Part shown: positions 41,485-50,490 of the stretch, in pieces
Position numbering within the stretch: the stretch's first letter is position 1
Layout: the number at the start of each line of letters is the position of its first letter
Source of the DNA: Massiliimalia sp050943535
GTDB taxonomy: Bacteria > Bacillota > Clostridia > Oscillospirales > Ruminococcaceae
Length of the DNA stretch: 64,000 bases
Reading direction: 5' to 3'
Assembly: GCA_050943535.1 (NCBI GenBank)
Contig: JBMNPJ010000004.1
Span: 223,298 to 287,297, forward strand
Made by a program: the position numbers and the translations under genes
Notes under the pieces: model-generated
Databases searched by the model: none
What the model saw: the letters and a program-made list of their open reading frames with translations, nothing else
What the model was told of the DNA's origin: nothing

Positions 41485-43407
41485 ATGGTATTGACTTGTA
41501 AAGATGTGACCAAAAGTTTTGCTGATCGCATTATTTTGGATCACATTAACTTGACCATTGAAGATCGGGACCGAATTGGTTTGATTGGTCCCAACGGAGC
41601 AGGAAAAACCACACTCCTCAATGTGATTGCAGAACACTCAGATATAGACACGGGGGATGTGTTTGTAGAAAAAAACGTGACCATCGGTTATCTGCGCCAA
41701 AATACCGGGTTGGACCGGAATAGCAATATTTATGAGGAAATGCTTTCGGTATTTGATGAGCTGAAAAAAACCGAAGAACGGATGCGGGAATTAGAACAGC
41801 AGATGGCGGCTTCCTACGATCACGAAAGTGAAGATTATCAGATGGCCGCAGAAGAATATGCCCGTCTGTCCGCTTATTTTGAAGTGCGGGAAGGATATCA
41901 GATTGACGTAAAAATCAAGACGGTCCTCAGCGGGATGGGATTCAGCGATAAAGCCTACAGCACCAATATTGCTACCCTCAGCGGGGGAGAGAAAACCCGC
42001 CTTGCTTTAGCAAAGCTTCTTTTGGAAGAACCAACGCTTTTGATTTTGGACGAACCGACCAACCACCTGGATTTCCGCACCTTAAACTGGCTGGAAGATT
42101 ACCTGACTGAATATAAAGGATCCATTCTGGTGGTATCCCATGACCGGTATTTTCTGGACAAAATGGTAGGGAAAATCTGGGAAGTGGATCACGGTACCGT
42201 ATATACCTATCCGGGAAATTATACGAAATATAAACAGCTCAAAGAAGAACGGGTAACCCGGGAACTGAAAGAGTATGAACAGCAGCAGCTGAAAATTGCT
42301 TCTATGCAGGAGTATATTGAAAAAAATATTGTGCGTGCTTCTACCTCCAACAGTGCAAAAAGCCGGATTCATCAGCTGGAAAATATGGATATTCTGGAAA
42401 AGCCAAAATTTTATAATGAAACCCCATATTTCCAATTTACTTATGACCGGGAGCCGGTAAAGGATGTGCTGATTGCTGACGATCTCTGCCTGAAAGTAGG
42501 GGAAGGAAGAACCCAAAAGGAACTGTGCAGCCATATTTCCTTTACCGTAAAACGGGGAGAAAAAATTGCACTGATTGGCCCCAACGGAATTGGAAAATCA
42601 ACCCTTTTAAAAACCCTTTTGGGACTGAATACCCAGAGTACAGGGGATGTTTATTGGGGACGGAATGTATCCACCTCCTTTTATGAGCAGGAAAACCAAA
42701 ACTTGAATTTTGACAATACCGTATTAGAAGAACTGTGGAGCCGTTTTCCCAATCTGCCGGAATTTAAAGTGAGAAAAATTTTAGGTCAGATGCTGATCCG
42801 GGATGACCATGTTTATAAACCCATTCGGGTGATCAGCGGGGGAGAGCGGGCGCGTCTTGGATTTGCGGTAATGCTCACAGAACATTCCAATACTTTAATT
42901 TTCGACGAACCGACCAACCATCTGGATCTGCCCAGCAAAGAAGCACTGGAAAAGGCTTTGGTGGAATTTACCGGAACCTTGATTTTCGTATCCCATGACC
43001 GGTATTTTCTCAATACCATTCCTACAAAAATCATTGAGATGACTCCTGAGGGACTTTGTATTTATGATGGGAATTACGACTATTATCTGGAAAAATCCCA
43101 GCAGAAAGAAGCCGCTCAGGCAATGGAAAAACAGGAACAGAAACAGGCACAGCGCAAAGAAAACCCCACCTATTTCCGGGGCAAGCAGCAGCGCAGTGAA
43201 AACGCAAAACGCCGCAACCGAATTGCTCAGCTGGAAAAACTCATGGAAGAAACCGAAGCAGAATGTGCTCAGCTGCAAGAAGAAATCGGCAGCAGCGAAA
43301 TTGCCTCTGATTATGCTTTGTTGGCAGAAAAATGTGATCGCTTGGAACAGCTGAAACAACAGAATGAAGCCTATATGGAAGAATGGTTGGAACTGAGCGA
43401 AGACTAA
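41485..43407 (+). CDS. ABC-F family ATPase
   Basis: 640 residues with two ABC domains and no membrane part. Domain 1 has GPNGAGKTT (about 35), LSGGEKTRLALAKLLLEEP and LDEPTNHLD (about 190). A charged linker (about 240-310) is the P-site tRNA interaction motif region. Domain 2 has GPNGIGKST (about 368), ISGGERARLGFA and FDEPTNHLD (about 475). A Lys/Glu/Gln-rich coiled coil (about 545-640) ends it, as in Uup. ABC-F proteins act on the ribosome (translation factors or antibiotic protection). No resistance-gene context or leader peptide was noticed, so a housekeeping role is more likely. The subfamily is uncertain. Confidence 0.9.
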   Translation: MVLTCKDVTKSFADRIILDHINLTIEDRDRIGLIGPNGAGKTTLLNVIAEHSDIDTGDVFVEKNVTIGYLRQNTGLDRNSNIYEEMLSVFDELKKTEERMRELEQQMAASYDHESEDYQMAAEEYARLSAYFEVREGYQIDVKIKTVLSGMGFSDKAYSTNIATLSGGEKTRLALAKLLLEEPTLLILDEPTNHLDFRTLNWLEDYLTEYKGSILVVSHDRYFLDKMVGKIWEVDHGTVYTYPGNYTKYKQLKEERVTRELKEYEQQQLKIASMQEYIEKNIVRASTSNSAKSRIHQLENMDILEKPKFYNETPYFQFTYDREPVKDVLIADDLCLKVGEGRTQKELCSHISFTVKRGEKIALIGPNGIGKSTLLKTLLGLNTQSTGDVYWGRNVSTSFYEQENQNLNFDNTVLEELWSRFPNLPEFKVRKILGQMLIRDDHVYKPIRVISGGERARLGFAVMLTEHSNTLIFDEPTNHLDLPSKEALEKALVEFTGTLIFVSHDRYFLNTIPTKIIEMTPEGLCIYDGNYDYYLEKSQQKEAAQAMEKQEQKQAQRKENPTYFRGKQQRSENAKRRNRIAQLEKLMEETEAECAQLQEEIGSSEIASDYALLAEKCDRLEQLKQQNEAYMEEWLELSED

Positions 43408-43550
43408 TCAGCAACAAACAGGCACATATGAAAAGCATTTATCCTTGTTGACTTTTGAAAATATAAAGAGGCATTTAGATTGCTTTTGTGGTTTGATTCT
43501 TGTGGATAACAAGTCGATTATGTGGTAAAATCAAATAGCAAAGATAAAAA

Positions 43551-43677
43551 CGCAACGTAAGAGATTATTTCTTACAGAGCCGGTAGGTAGCCCGGCCGCA
43601 CCGTCTGGTGTAAGTAACCCTCCCTCCTTAGGGTCGTCCATTCTTTGTTCATCATAATTATTTAAGGAGGAATTGTC
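43551..43677 (+). ncRNA. yjdF riboswitch
   Basis: The leader directly upstream of yjdF. The stems visible are GTAAGA (43557-43562) with TCTTAC (43570-43575), GCCGG (43579-43583) with CCGGC (43592-43596), CACC/GGTG (43599-43610) and ACCCT/AGGGT (43617-43634). CCTCCTTA (43623-43630) is exactly complementary to the Shine-Dalgarno TAAGGAGG (43663-43670), so translation is probably controlled. The class is known to bind azaaromatic compounds. No convincing -10/-35 pair was found for the transcript in 43408-43550. Confidence 0.88.
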
Positions 43678-44094
43678 ATGGACAAAGTATCAGGCAAATT
43701 GACAGTATTTTTTGAGGAACCATTCTGGGTAGGCGTTTTTGAATGTGTATCGAAGGGAAGACTTTCTGTATGCAAGGTTACCTTTGGTGCGGAACCAAAA
43801 GACTATGAGGTATATGATTTTGTTCTAAAAAATTACTATCATCTGAAATTTAGTCCGGCTGTGGCAACTGATGTAAAGAAGACTGGTCGTAATCCGAAAC
43901 GGATACAGCGAGAAGTGCACAAACAGGTGCAGAACATGGGAATAGGCACAAAATCGCAGCAGGCTTTGAAATTACAGCAGGAGCAGTTGAAAACTGAACG
44001 TAGGGCAGTGAATCGAAAACAACGAGAGGCAGAGAAACAGAGGCAGTTTGAACTGAAACAGCAAAAAAAGAAAGAAAAGCACCGGGGCAGGTAA
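43678..44094 (+). CDS. yjdF: YjdF family protein
   Basis: 138 residues. The N-terminal part (1-60) is a compact domain with KLTVFFEEPFWVGVFE and FGAEPKDYEVYDFVL; the C-terminal 75 residues are a highly charged Lys/Gln/Glu/Arg helix (coiled-coil-like, about 85-138). YjdF function is unknown; the family is defined by its azaaromatic-sensing riboswitch, which is present here. AAGGAGG lies at good distance from ATG 43678. The terminator stem begins inside the last codons of the gene. Confidence 0.88.
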   Translation: MDKVSGKLTVFFEEPFWVGVFECVSKGRLSVCKVTFGAEPKDYEVYDFVLKNYYHLKFSPAVATDVKKTGRNPKRIQREVHKQVQNMGIGTKSQQALKLQQEQLKTERRAVNRKQREAEKQRQFELKQQKKKEKHRGR

Positions 44095-44112
44095 TGCCTG
44101 TCCCGGTTTTTC
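44081..44112 (+). terminator. terminator of yjdF
   Basis: ACCGGGGCAGG (44081-44091) pairs with CCTGTCCCGGT (44097-44107, one G-U), then TTTTTC. The stop codon lies in the loop. Confidence 0.8.
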
Positions 44113-44148
44113 TTTGATGAAATCGTGGATTTGGCTGGAATAAGAGTA

Positions 44149-44176
44149 TTGTATTTGTATTCAGAACAAATATATT
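44149..44176 (+). promoter_or_regulatory. possible promoter of the FkbM-type gene
   Basis: TTGTAT (44149-44154), 16-nt spacer, TATATT (44171-44176), about 48 nt before ATG 44225. Confidence 0.4.
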
Positions 44177-44224
44177 TCATGCAAATGCGGTTATGGATAA
44201 AGTGGAAAAATAAGGAGACAGGAA

Positions 44225-45316
44225 ATGATACTGGAACAGATGCGGGAAAAGGAAAATGTTTGGGATATATTAAAGCGAACGGAAAAACCCATCCTGCTTT
44301 ACGGCATGGGAGACGGTGCTTTAAAAATCATGGCTGTGATGAAACGGTATGGAATCCGCCTTTCCGGCATTTTTGCCAGTGACGGATTTGTTCGTGGTCA
44401 TTCTTTTGAAGGATTTCAGGTGCTCAGTTACAGCCAGGCAGTGCAGCAGTTTGGAGACTTTGTGATTGTTCTGGCGTTTGGTGCCTTTCGGGAACCCCTG
44501 TTGTCTTATTTGTATGAACTCAGTGAAAAGCACACCTTTTATGCGCCGGATGTGCCGGTGTGTACAGATGGGGTTCCGTTTTCTCAGATGGAGGTCATTA
44601 CTCGGGAGTATCTGAGAGAACACGAGGAGGAGCTGGATCAGGTATATGCCATGCTTTCTGATGATTTATCCCGTCGTGTCTTTTTAAATGTATTGGATTT
44701 TAAGGTAAGCGGCAAAGTAGCTTATTTGAAAGACTGCACGACCTCCATAGAAGAGGTATATCAAAATATCCTTTGTCCTGGTCCTCAGGAAGATTATGTG
44801 GATCTGGGTGCTTATACAGGGGATACTTTAGAGGAATTTCTGTTTTATACACAGGGAAAATACCATTCTTTGACTGCATTTGAGCCGGATCAAAAGAATT
44901 TTAAAAAGATGGAAAAACGTCTGGAAAAACTGGGAATTGCTGATTGTCAGACTGTGTGTGCTGCCAGTGGAGCCCGTCCAGGAGAAATTCTGTTTTCCAG
45001 CCGGGCAGGAAGAAATTCAGCTGTAGATGTTAGCGGAGGACGACTGATTCCGGCAGAAAGTGTGGATCATATTATGGCGGGGAGACCAGTGAGTATTTTG
45101 AAACTGGATGTAGAGGGCGCAGAAGAGGATGCCTTGCTGGGAAGCCGGGAAACCATCCGCCGTTATCATCCAAAACTGATGATTTCCGCCTATCATCGCA
45201 ACAGCGATCTATATCGGCTGCCCTTGCTCGCCACAGAATTAGGGGGGAAATATCGAGTATATCTGCGGCATCATCCGTATATTCCTGCGTGGGAAACAAA
45301 CTTTTATCTGGTTTGA
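44225..45316 (+). CDS. FkbM family methyltransferase
   Basis: 363 residues. The first roughly 120 residues form a small Rossmann-like domain opening with ILLYGMGDGALKI (about 22), resembling the nucleotide-sugar or PglD-like N-terminal part seen in some FkbM proteins. The FkbM methyltransferase core starts near 195 with YVDLGAYTGDTLEEF (AdoMet loop), FEPDQKNFKKME near 222 and LKLDVEGAEEDALLG near 288. O-methylation of a sugar or surface glycan is the usual guess for this family. No glycan genes are adjacent, so the substrate is unknown. ATAAGGAGACAGGAA precedes ATG. Confidence 0.8.
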   Translation: MILEQMREKENVWDILKRTEKPILLYGMGDGALKIMAVMKRYGIRLSGIFASDGFVRGHSFEGFQVLSYSQAVQQFGDFVIVLAFGAFREPLLSYLYELSEKHTFYAPDVPVCTDGVPFSQMEVITREYLREHEEELDQVYAMLSDDLSRRVFLNVLDFKVSGKVAYLKDCTTSIEEVYQNILCPGPQEDYVDLGAYTGDTLEEFLFYTQGKYHSLTAFEPDQKNFKKMEKRLEKLGIADCQTVCAASGARPGEILFSSRAGRNSAVDVSGGRLIPAESVDHIMAGRPVSILKLDVEGAEEDALLGSRETIRRYHPKLMISAYHRNSDLYRLPLLATELGGKYRVYLRHHPYIPAWETNFYLV

Positions 45317-45342
45317 AAATCATGTAAATATAGTGATATTTC

Positions 45343-45378
45343 AGAGTGCTGTTTTAGGATAAACAGCACTCTTTTTTC
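45343..45378 (+). terminator. terminator of the FkbM-type gene
   Basis: AGAGTGCTGTTT (45343-45354) pairs with AAACAGCACTCT (45361-45372), 6-nt loop, then TTTTTC. Confidence 0.9.
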
Positions 45379-45407
45379 TTGACAATAAGATACAATTATG
45401 GTATATT
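45379..45407 (+). promoter_or_regulatory. promoter of the flavin reductase-rubredoxin gene
   Basis: TTGACA (45379-45384), 17-nt spacer, TATATT (45402-45407), 84 nt before ATG 45492. It directly abuts the preceding terminator. Confidence 0.75.
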
Positions 45408-45491
45408 TTAGTTAGAATGATATTTGCAATTTCTGAAAAGAATAAAAGCAAATAAAAGTGCGGTACAATATAATAAAAGGATGGTGTTTTT

Positions 45492-46274
45492 ATGGATTTA
45501 ACAGTTTTGCATGACGTAACTTATGGTCTTTATATTGTTGGTGCTATGGACGAGAGCCAACCAGTAGGTTGTGTGATTAACACTTGTATGCAGATTACAA
45601 GTGAAAATCCCATTTTCTCTATTAGCCTCAATAAAGGAAACTATACTTATGAAGTGATTCATAAAACAGGGCGGTTTAGTCTGTCTATCTTGTCTGAAAA
45701 AGCGACTGGAAAGTTGATTGGCGACTTTGGCTTTTCTTCCAGCCGTGATCGGAATAAGTATGAAGGACATACTTATGATATGGTAGAGCAGCTGCCAGTT
45801 ATCAAAGAAGGTGTTTGCAGCGCTCTGATTTTTGAAGTGATTCAGGAAGTGGACATGGAAACCCATATGGTTATTTTCGCCAGACTGAAAGATACTGTAA
45901 AATTGTCCAGTGATCCTGCAATGACCTACACCTACTATCATAAAGTGATTAAAGGAAAAGCACCAAAATCTGCTCCCACTTATTTGGAAGAATCTGGGGA
46001 TACTGCGCCAGAAGCTGAAAAATGGGTGTGCAGCGTTTGCGGTTATATTTATGAAGGTGATTTGACCAAAGAGCCGGATAGTTATGTCTGTCCGATTTGC
46101 GGTGTGGGGAAAGATATGTTTAAAAAACAGGAAGCAACCCCATCAGCATCTGCAAGTGAAAAATGGGTATGTACTATATGCGGCTATATTTATGAAGGTG
46201 ATCTGACCAAAGAACCGGACGATTATGTTTGTCCGATCTGTAATGTGGGAAAAGATATGTTTCAAAAACAATAA
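45492..46274 (+). CDS. flavin reductase fused to two rubredoxin domains (Hrb-like)
   Basis: 260 residues. Residues 1-155 are an FMN-binding flavin-reductase/flavoredoxin domain (SISLNKGNYTYEVIHKTGRFSLSIL). Two tandem rubredoxin domains follow: residues about 175-215 (CSVCGYIYEG with CPICGVGKDMF) and about 222-260 (CTICGYIYEG with CPICNVGKDMF). Each keeps the four iron-binding Cys, but the loop between the CxxC pairs is about 18 residues, shorter than in classical rubredoxin. High-molecular-weight rubredoxin in acetogens has the same order with one rubredoxin and feeds flavodiiron proteins that reduce O2 or NO. An oxidative-stress role is thus inferred. Confidence 0.88.
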   Translation: MDLTVLHDVTYGLYIVGAMDESQPVGCVINTCMQITSENPIFSISLNKGNYTYEVIHKTGRFSLSILSEKATGKLIGDFGFSSSRDRNKYEGHTYDMVEQLPVIKEGVCSALIFEVIQEVDMETHMVIFARLKDTVKLSSDPAMTYTYYHKVIKGKAPKSAPTYLEESGDTAPEAEKWVCSVCGYIYEGDLTKEPDSYVCPICGVGKDMFKKQEATPSASASEKWVCTICGYIYEGDLTKEPDDYVCPICNVGKDMFQKQ

Positions 46275-46313
46275 TTTTTAAAACATGATGGCGATCGTCT
46301 GATTGTTTCCAAA

Positions 46314-46382
46314 CCACATGAAAAGCAAAAGAAAACTTCTTATTTTTAAGGAAGTCTTCCATGCTTTTCATGTGGTTTTTTG
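46314..46382 (+). terminator. terminator, long two-part hairpin
   Basis: CCACATGAAAAGCA (46314-46327) pairs perfectly with TGCTTTTCATGTGG (46362-46375), with a partial inner GAAAACTTC/GGAAGTCTTC stem, followed by TTTTTT. Confidence 0.88.
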
Positions 46383-46438
46383 GTAAATAATAAAATTACA
46401 GTGCTTTGCTAAAATCAGAAAAATTTCATAAACTGATA

Positions 46439-46467
46439 TTGGGACAGACATAACCTTGTGATATACT
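46439..46467 (+). promoter_or_regulatory. promoter of the hemolysin-III-like gene
   Basis: TTGGGA (46439-46444), 17-nt spacer, TATACT (46462-46467), 33 nt before ATG 46501. Confidence 0.65.
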
Positions 46468-46500
46468 AAAAAACCAGATCAAGGAAAGGATGGGATGACT

Positions 46501-47187
46501 ATGTCAAAATATACGAATTCAACTACAACAGTAACTCCATTTAAAAAACACGTTCTTCCCATTTATACATTGGGAGAGGAAATTGCCAATGGGGTAACCC
46601 ATGGACTGGGTGCTTTGCTTTCTGCTGCCGGGTGTACGCTCCTGATTGTGTTTGCTGCTTTTACTGGCGATCCTTATCAGATTGTGAGTGCATCTGTTTT
46701 TGGGGCAAGTTTGATTCTGCTGTTTACCATGTCTACGCTATATCATTCTTTGACCAATGAAACAGCGAAATATGTGTTTCGGATTTTTGACCACAGCAGT
46801 ATTTTTATATTAATTGCAGGGACATACACTCCTTTGACGCTGATTTCTCTTCGTGGAACGCTGGGATGGGCGTTGTTTGGAATTGTGTGGGGATGTGCAG
46901 CTTTGGGAATTGTTTTTAATGCAATCAGTGTGGACCGCTTTGCAAAACTTTCTATGATTTCCTACATTGGAAGCGGATGGTGCATTATATTTGCCATTTT
47001 ACCCCTAATGGAAAAATTGGAAACAGGGGGATTGGTGTTTTTGGTAATCGGGGGACTTTGCTACACAGCTGGACTGCTGTTTTACCGGAAAAAGGAAATC
47101 CGCTATATGCACTCCATCTGGCATGTATTTGTACTGGCTGGAGCGATTATGCATTATTTTTGTATCCTATTTTATGTCATAGGGTAA
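46501..47187 (+). CDS. hemolysin III / PAQR family membrane protein
   Basis: 228 residues with seven hydrophobic segments between about 25 and 228. Family motifs are GEEIANGVTHGLGALLS (about 19-35), TMSTLYHSLTNET near 80, FRIFDHSSIFILIAGTYTPLT near 95 and the C-terminal SIWHVFVLAGAIMHYF near 205, with the His residues that bind zinc in PAQR proteins. Hydrolase-type ceramidase activity is suggested for the wider superfamily; the bacterial role is not settled. ATG 46501 is preferred over 46495 because AAGGAAAGGA then lies about 10 nt upstream. Confidence 0.88.
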   Translation: MSKYTNSTTTVTPFKKHVLPIYTLGEEIANGVTHGLGALLSAAGCTLLIVFAAFTGDPYQIVSASVFGASLILLFTMSTLYHSLTNETAKYVFRIFDHSSIFILIAGTYTPLTLISLRGTLGWALFGIVWGCAALGIVFNAISVDRFAKLSMISYIGSGWCIIFAILPLMEKLETGGLVFLVIGGLCYTAGLLFYRKKEIRYMHSIWHVFVLAGAIMHYFCILFYVIG

Positions 47188-47189
47188 CC

Positions 47190-47233
47190 AAAGGCAGTTT
47201 TTGTGGATTATGGCACAAATACTGCCTTTTTCC
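47190..47233 (+). terminator. terminator before lon
   Basis: AAAGGCAGT (47190-47198) pairs with ACTGCCTTT (47221-47229), with inner TTTGTG/CACAAA, followed by TTTTT. Confidence 0.85.
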
Positions 47234-47243
47234 ATAGGGACTC

Positions 47244-47272
47244 TTGCTATTTGTAGTCGAATTTGGTATAAT
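47244..47272 (+). promoter_or_regulatory. promoter of lon-engB
   Basis: TTGCTA (47244-47249), 17-nt spacer, TATAAT (47267-47272). The leader to the chosen lon start is about 130 nt; no CIRCE or CtsR-type repeat was recognised in it. Confidence 0.7.
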
Positions 47273-47408
47273 ATTATCTTGATTTTAAAGAGAACGATAG
47301 AATGACCAGTGTATTATTTTCCCCCAAAACCCAAGGCGGCTGCTTGTGGTTTTCAGGCAGTTTCTGGAACGTCAGGTTGGCGGGATGTTAGTGGAGGAAT
47401 TAACAAGA

Positions 47409-49850
47409 ATGACCAATATCAATCAAGAAGAAAGCCGGGTGATTTTACCCGCTTTAGCCATGAGAGGTCTGGTGGTCTTTGAAGGAATGACCATGCATTT
47501 TGATGTAGGAAGAAAACGCTCTATTTCCGCATTGAAACAGGCCATGGCAGAAAATAGAGAAATTTTTCTGGTTTCTCAGAAAGATATTATGACAGAGGAA
47601 CCTGGAAAGCAGGATCTTTATCAATATGGGGTAGTGGCAACCATTAAACAGATGCTCAAAACCCAGGATGATGTGGTTCGCGTATTGGTACAGGGTGAAT
47701 ACCGAGCTAAAATTGTATCTGTAATCAGCGAACGGCCGTATTTTGAAATTGAAGTGCAGCCGGCACCTCTTTCTAAACGCAAGGGTGCTTCTGAACAGGA
47801 AATGGATGCCATGATGCGGGTAGTAAAAAACCTGTATGAAAACTATGCTTTACTGGTGCCGAAAATGTCCAATGACGTTTTGGTGGATGCGCTGAATCAG
47901 ACAGAACCGGAAGCATTGTTCCGCGCAGTGGCTGCTAACACCATGCTGAAATACGAGGATAAACAGGAACTTTTGGAAACGAATAACCTGTACCGTCGTC
48001 TTTCTTTGCTGGCGCAGATGCTGCAGAAAGAATCTGAAGTATTGGCTTTGGAAAAGGACATTTTTGATCAGGTCAAAGACCAGATGGATAAAAACCAGCG
48101 AGATTATTTTCTTCGGGAACAGCTGAAAGCCATTCAGGGACAGCTGGGTGAAGGGGAATTTATGGGTCCTGCCGATGATTCCACAGAACTGATGGAAAAA
48201 ATTGCGGCGATTAAAAATATGCCGGAAGAAACTCGTACAAAACTCTACAAAGAGTGTGACAAACTCTCTAAAATGCCGCCTAATTCCCAGGAAGCGTCTT
48301 TGATTCACAGCTATTTGGATGTGTGTCTGGAGCTGCCATGGGACCATGCGACCAAAGAGTCTTTAGATATTAAAAAAGCTCAGAAAATTTTAGACCGGGA
48401 TCATTATGGTCTGAAGAAGGTAAAAGAGCGGATTTTGGAACTGTTAGCAGTGCGGAAGCTGGCTCCAGATTTGAAAGGACAGATTATCTGTTTGGTAGGA
48501 CCTCCTGGGGTTGGGAAAACTTCTATTGGAAAAAGTATTGCCGAAGCACTCAACCGGGAATATGTCCGTCTTTCTTTGGGCGGTGTTCGCGATGAATCCG
48601 ACATTCGCGGTCATCGGAAAACCTATGTGGGTGCTATGCCGGGAAGAATTATCAATGCGCTGCGTCAGGCAAAATCCCGCAATCCGCTGATTTTGCTGGA
48701 TGAAATTGATAAGATGGGTTCAGATTTTCGCGGAGATCCTTCTGCGGCAATGCTGGAAGTATTGGACAGCGAACAGAACAATGCTTTCCGGGATCATTAT
48801 GTAGAGATTCCTTTTGACCTGAGCGAAGTGCTGTTTGTCACCACTGCTAACGATACTTCTACCATTCCGGCACCTTTGCTGGACCGTATGGAAGTAATCG
48901 AACTGTCCAGCTATACTCGGGAAGAAAAATTTCAGATTGCTAAAAAATATCTGGCACCAAAACAGATTGCCAAAAATGGATTGACTTCCAAAGATGTAGT
49001 GTTCTCCAGAGAAGGAATTTATCAGCTGATTGACCGGTATACCCGGGAAGCAGGGGTTCGTAAACTGGAACGGGCAACCGCTTCTGTATGCCGCAAAGTC
49101 GCGAAAATGAAAGTGGATGCCGGCGAGGACTTTAAGCGCCTCACTGTACAGAAAAAGGTACTTCGTGAATTGCTAGGACCGGAAAAATACAGTGTTTCCA
49201 CACTGCCGGATGAAAATCAGGTTGGTCTGGTGACTGGACTTGCCTGGACCTCTGTTGGGGGAGAAACACTGGAAATTGAAGCGCTGGTTCTGCCGGGGAC
49301 TGGAAAAATTCAAATTACCGGTAATCTGGGAGATGTGATGACCGAGTCTGCAAAACTGGCAGTAAGCTATGTGCGCAGCATTGCCAAAGATTATGGAATC
49401 GATCCGGATTTCTATAAAAATACAGATATTCATATTCATGCTCCGGAAGGAGCAGTTCCAAAGGATGGACCTTCTGCCGGGGTTACCATCTGTACTGCGC
49501 TGACTTCTGCGCTGTCCGGTATTCCGGTGAAACGGGATGTGGCTATGACCGGAGAAATTTCCCTGCGGGGCAGAGTACTGCCGATCGGGGGATTAAAAGA
49601 AAAATCCATTGCTGCATATCGTGCTGGTGTCACTACTGTGGTGATCCCAGAGAAAAACGAACCGGATTTGGCAGAATTTGACGGAGTGATTCGGGATAAT
49701 CTGACTTTTGTTCCAGTTCATACTGTAAAACAAGTTTTGGAAATTGCTTTGGATATACCGGGAAATCTTGGAAAAGATGAACCGGTTCCTGAAGTTGTCA
49801 TGGTAAAAGAGGAAAAAGATCCGGACAACTGTGACGAGATCAGAATGTAA
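47409..49850 (+). CDS. lon: ATP-dependent protease La (LonA)
   Basis: 813 residues (B. subtilis LonA has 774). An N-terminal substrate-binding domain (about 1-200), a coiled coil with FLREQLKAIQGQLGE near 240, AAA+ module with GPPGVGKTS near 364 and LILLDEIDKM near 430, and the C-terminal protease domain with the catalytic Ser in PKDGPSAGVT near 690 and Lys in KEKSIAAYRAG near 733. It degrades misfolded and regulatory proteins. ATG 47409 has GGAGG 11 nt upstream; a GTG at 47346 in frame (AAGGCGG before it) is a weaker alternative adding 21 residues. engB follows 12 nt later. Confidence 0.92.
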   Translation: MTNINQEESRVILPALAMRGLVVFEGMTMHFDVGRKRSISALKQAMAENREIFLVSQKDIMTEEPGKQDLYQYGVVATIKQMLKTQDDVVRVLVQGEYRAKIVSVISERPYFEIEVQPAPLSKRKGASEQEMDAMMRVVKNLYENYALLVPKMSNDVLVDALNQTEPEALFRAVAANTMLKYEDKQELLETNNLYRRLSLLAQMLQKESEVLALEKDIFDQVKDQMDKNQRDYFLREQLKAIQGQLGEGEFMGPADDSTELMEKIAAIKNMPEETRTKLYKECDKLSKMPPNSQEASLIHSYLDVCLELPWDHATKESLDIKKAQKILDRDHYGLKKVKERILELLAVRKLAPDLKGQIICLVGPPGVGKTSIGKSIAEALNREYVRLSLGGVRDESDIRGHRKTYVGAMPGRIINALRQAKSRNPLILLDEIDKMGSDFRGDPSAAMLEVLDSEQNNAFRDHYVEIPFDLSEVLFVTTANDTSTIPAPLLDRMEVIELSSYTREEKFQIAKKYLAPKQIAKNGLTSKDVVFSREGIYQLIDRYTREAGVRKLERATASVCRKVAKMKVDAGEDFKRLTVQKKVLRELLGPEKYSVSTLPDENQVGLVTGLAWTSVGGETLEIEALVLPGTGKIQITGNLGDVMTESAKLAVSYVRSIAKDYGIDPDFYKNTDIHIHAPEGAVPKDGPSAGVTICTALTSALSGIPVKRDVAMTGEISLRGRVLPIGGLKEKSIAAYRAGVTTVVIPEKNEPDLAEFDGVIRDNLTFVPVHTVKQVLEIALDIPGNLGKDEPVPEVVMVKEEKDPDNCDEIRM

Positions 49851-49862
49851 GGAGGGACGGCT

Positions 49863-50456
49863 GTGAATTTTAATAAAGCGGATTTTTTAACAGCTTATGG
49901 TCTGTCTTCTCAGCTTCCGCCATCCCAACTGCCGGAAGTGGTATTTGCAGGGCGTTCCAATGTAGGAAAATCTTCCACCATTAATAAGGTGCTCAACCGC
50001 AAGTCATTGGCCAGGGTATCTGCGGTGCCTGGGAAAACCATTACCATTAACTTTTTTGATGTAGATCATCAGCTTCATCTGGTTGACTTGCCGGGTTATG
50101 GTTATGCAAAGGTTTCCAAATCAGAAAAAAACCGGTGGGCAGTTTTGATGGACAAGTACTTTAACAGCGACCGGAATATCGCCTTGGTGGTTCAGCTGAT
50201 TGATATGCGGCATCCGCCTACCCAGCTGGACTTGGATATGGTCAATTATCTGATTCAGTGTGAGCTGCCTTTTGTGGTGGTGCTGACCAAATCAGATAAA
50301 CTGAATAAAACCCAGACGGCACAGCGGCTGGAGCAGATTAAAACAGAGCTTCCCTGTGGGGATGACATTATTTTTGTTCCGTTTTCATCACAAAACGGAC
50401 AGGGGGTAGAAACGCTTCGTCAGCTGATTTGTGAAGCATGCGGCTTGGAAGCGTAA
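49863..50456 (+). CDS. engB: ribosome biogenesis GTPase EngB (YsxC/YihA)
   Basis: 197-residue TRAFAC GTPase needed for 50S subunit assembly. G1 GRSNVGKSS is near 34-42, G2/G3 with VPGKTITINFF and DLPGYGYAKV near 78, G4 TKSDK near 143 and G5 FSSQNGQG near 175. The start is GTG 49863 with TAAGGAGGG upstream. It follows lon by 12 nt, the same order (lon-ysxC) as in B. subtilis, so co-transcription is very likely. Confidence 0.95.
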   Translation: MNFNKADFLTAYGLSSQLPPSQLPEVVFAGRSNVGKSSTINKVLNRKSLARVSAVPGKTITINFFDVDHQLHLVDLPGYGYAKVSKSEKNRWAVLMDKYFNSDRNIALVVQLIDMRHPPTQLDLDMVNYLIQCELPFVVVLTKSDKLNKTQTAQRLEQIKTELPCGDDIIFVPFSSQNGQGVETLRQLICEACGLEA

Positions 50457-50490
50457 AGAACATATAAATATTTTGTGGGGGGAAACGAAG

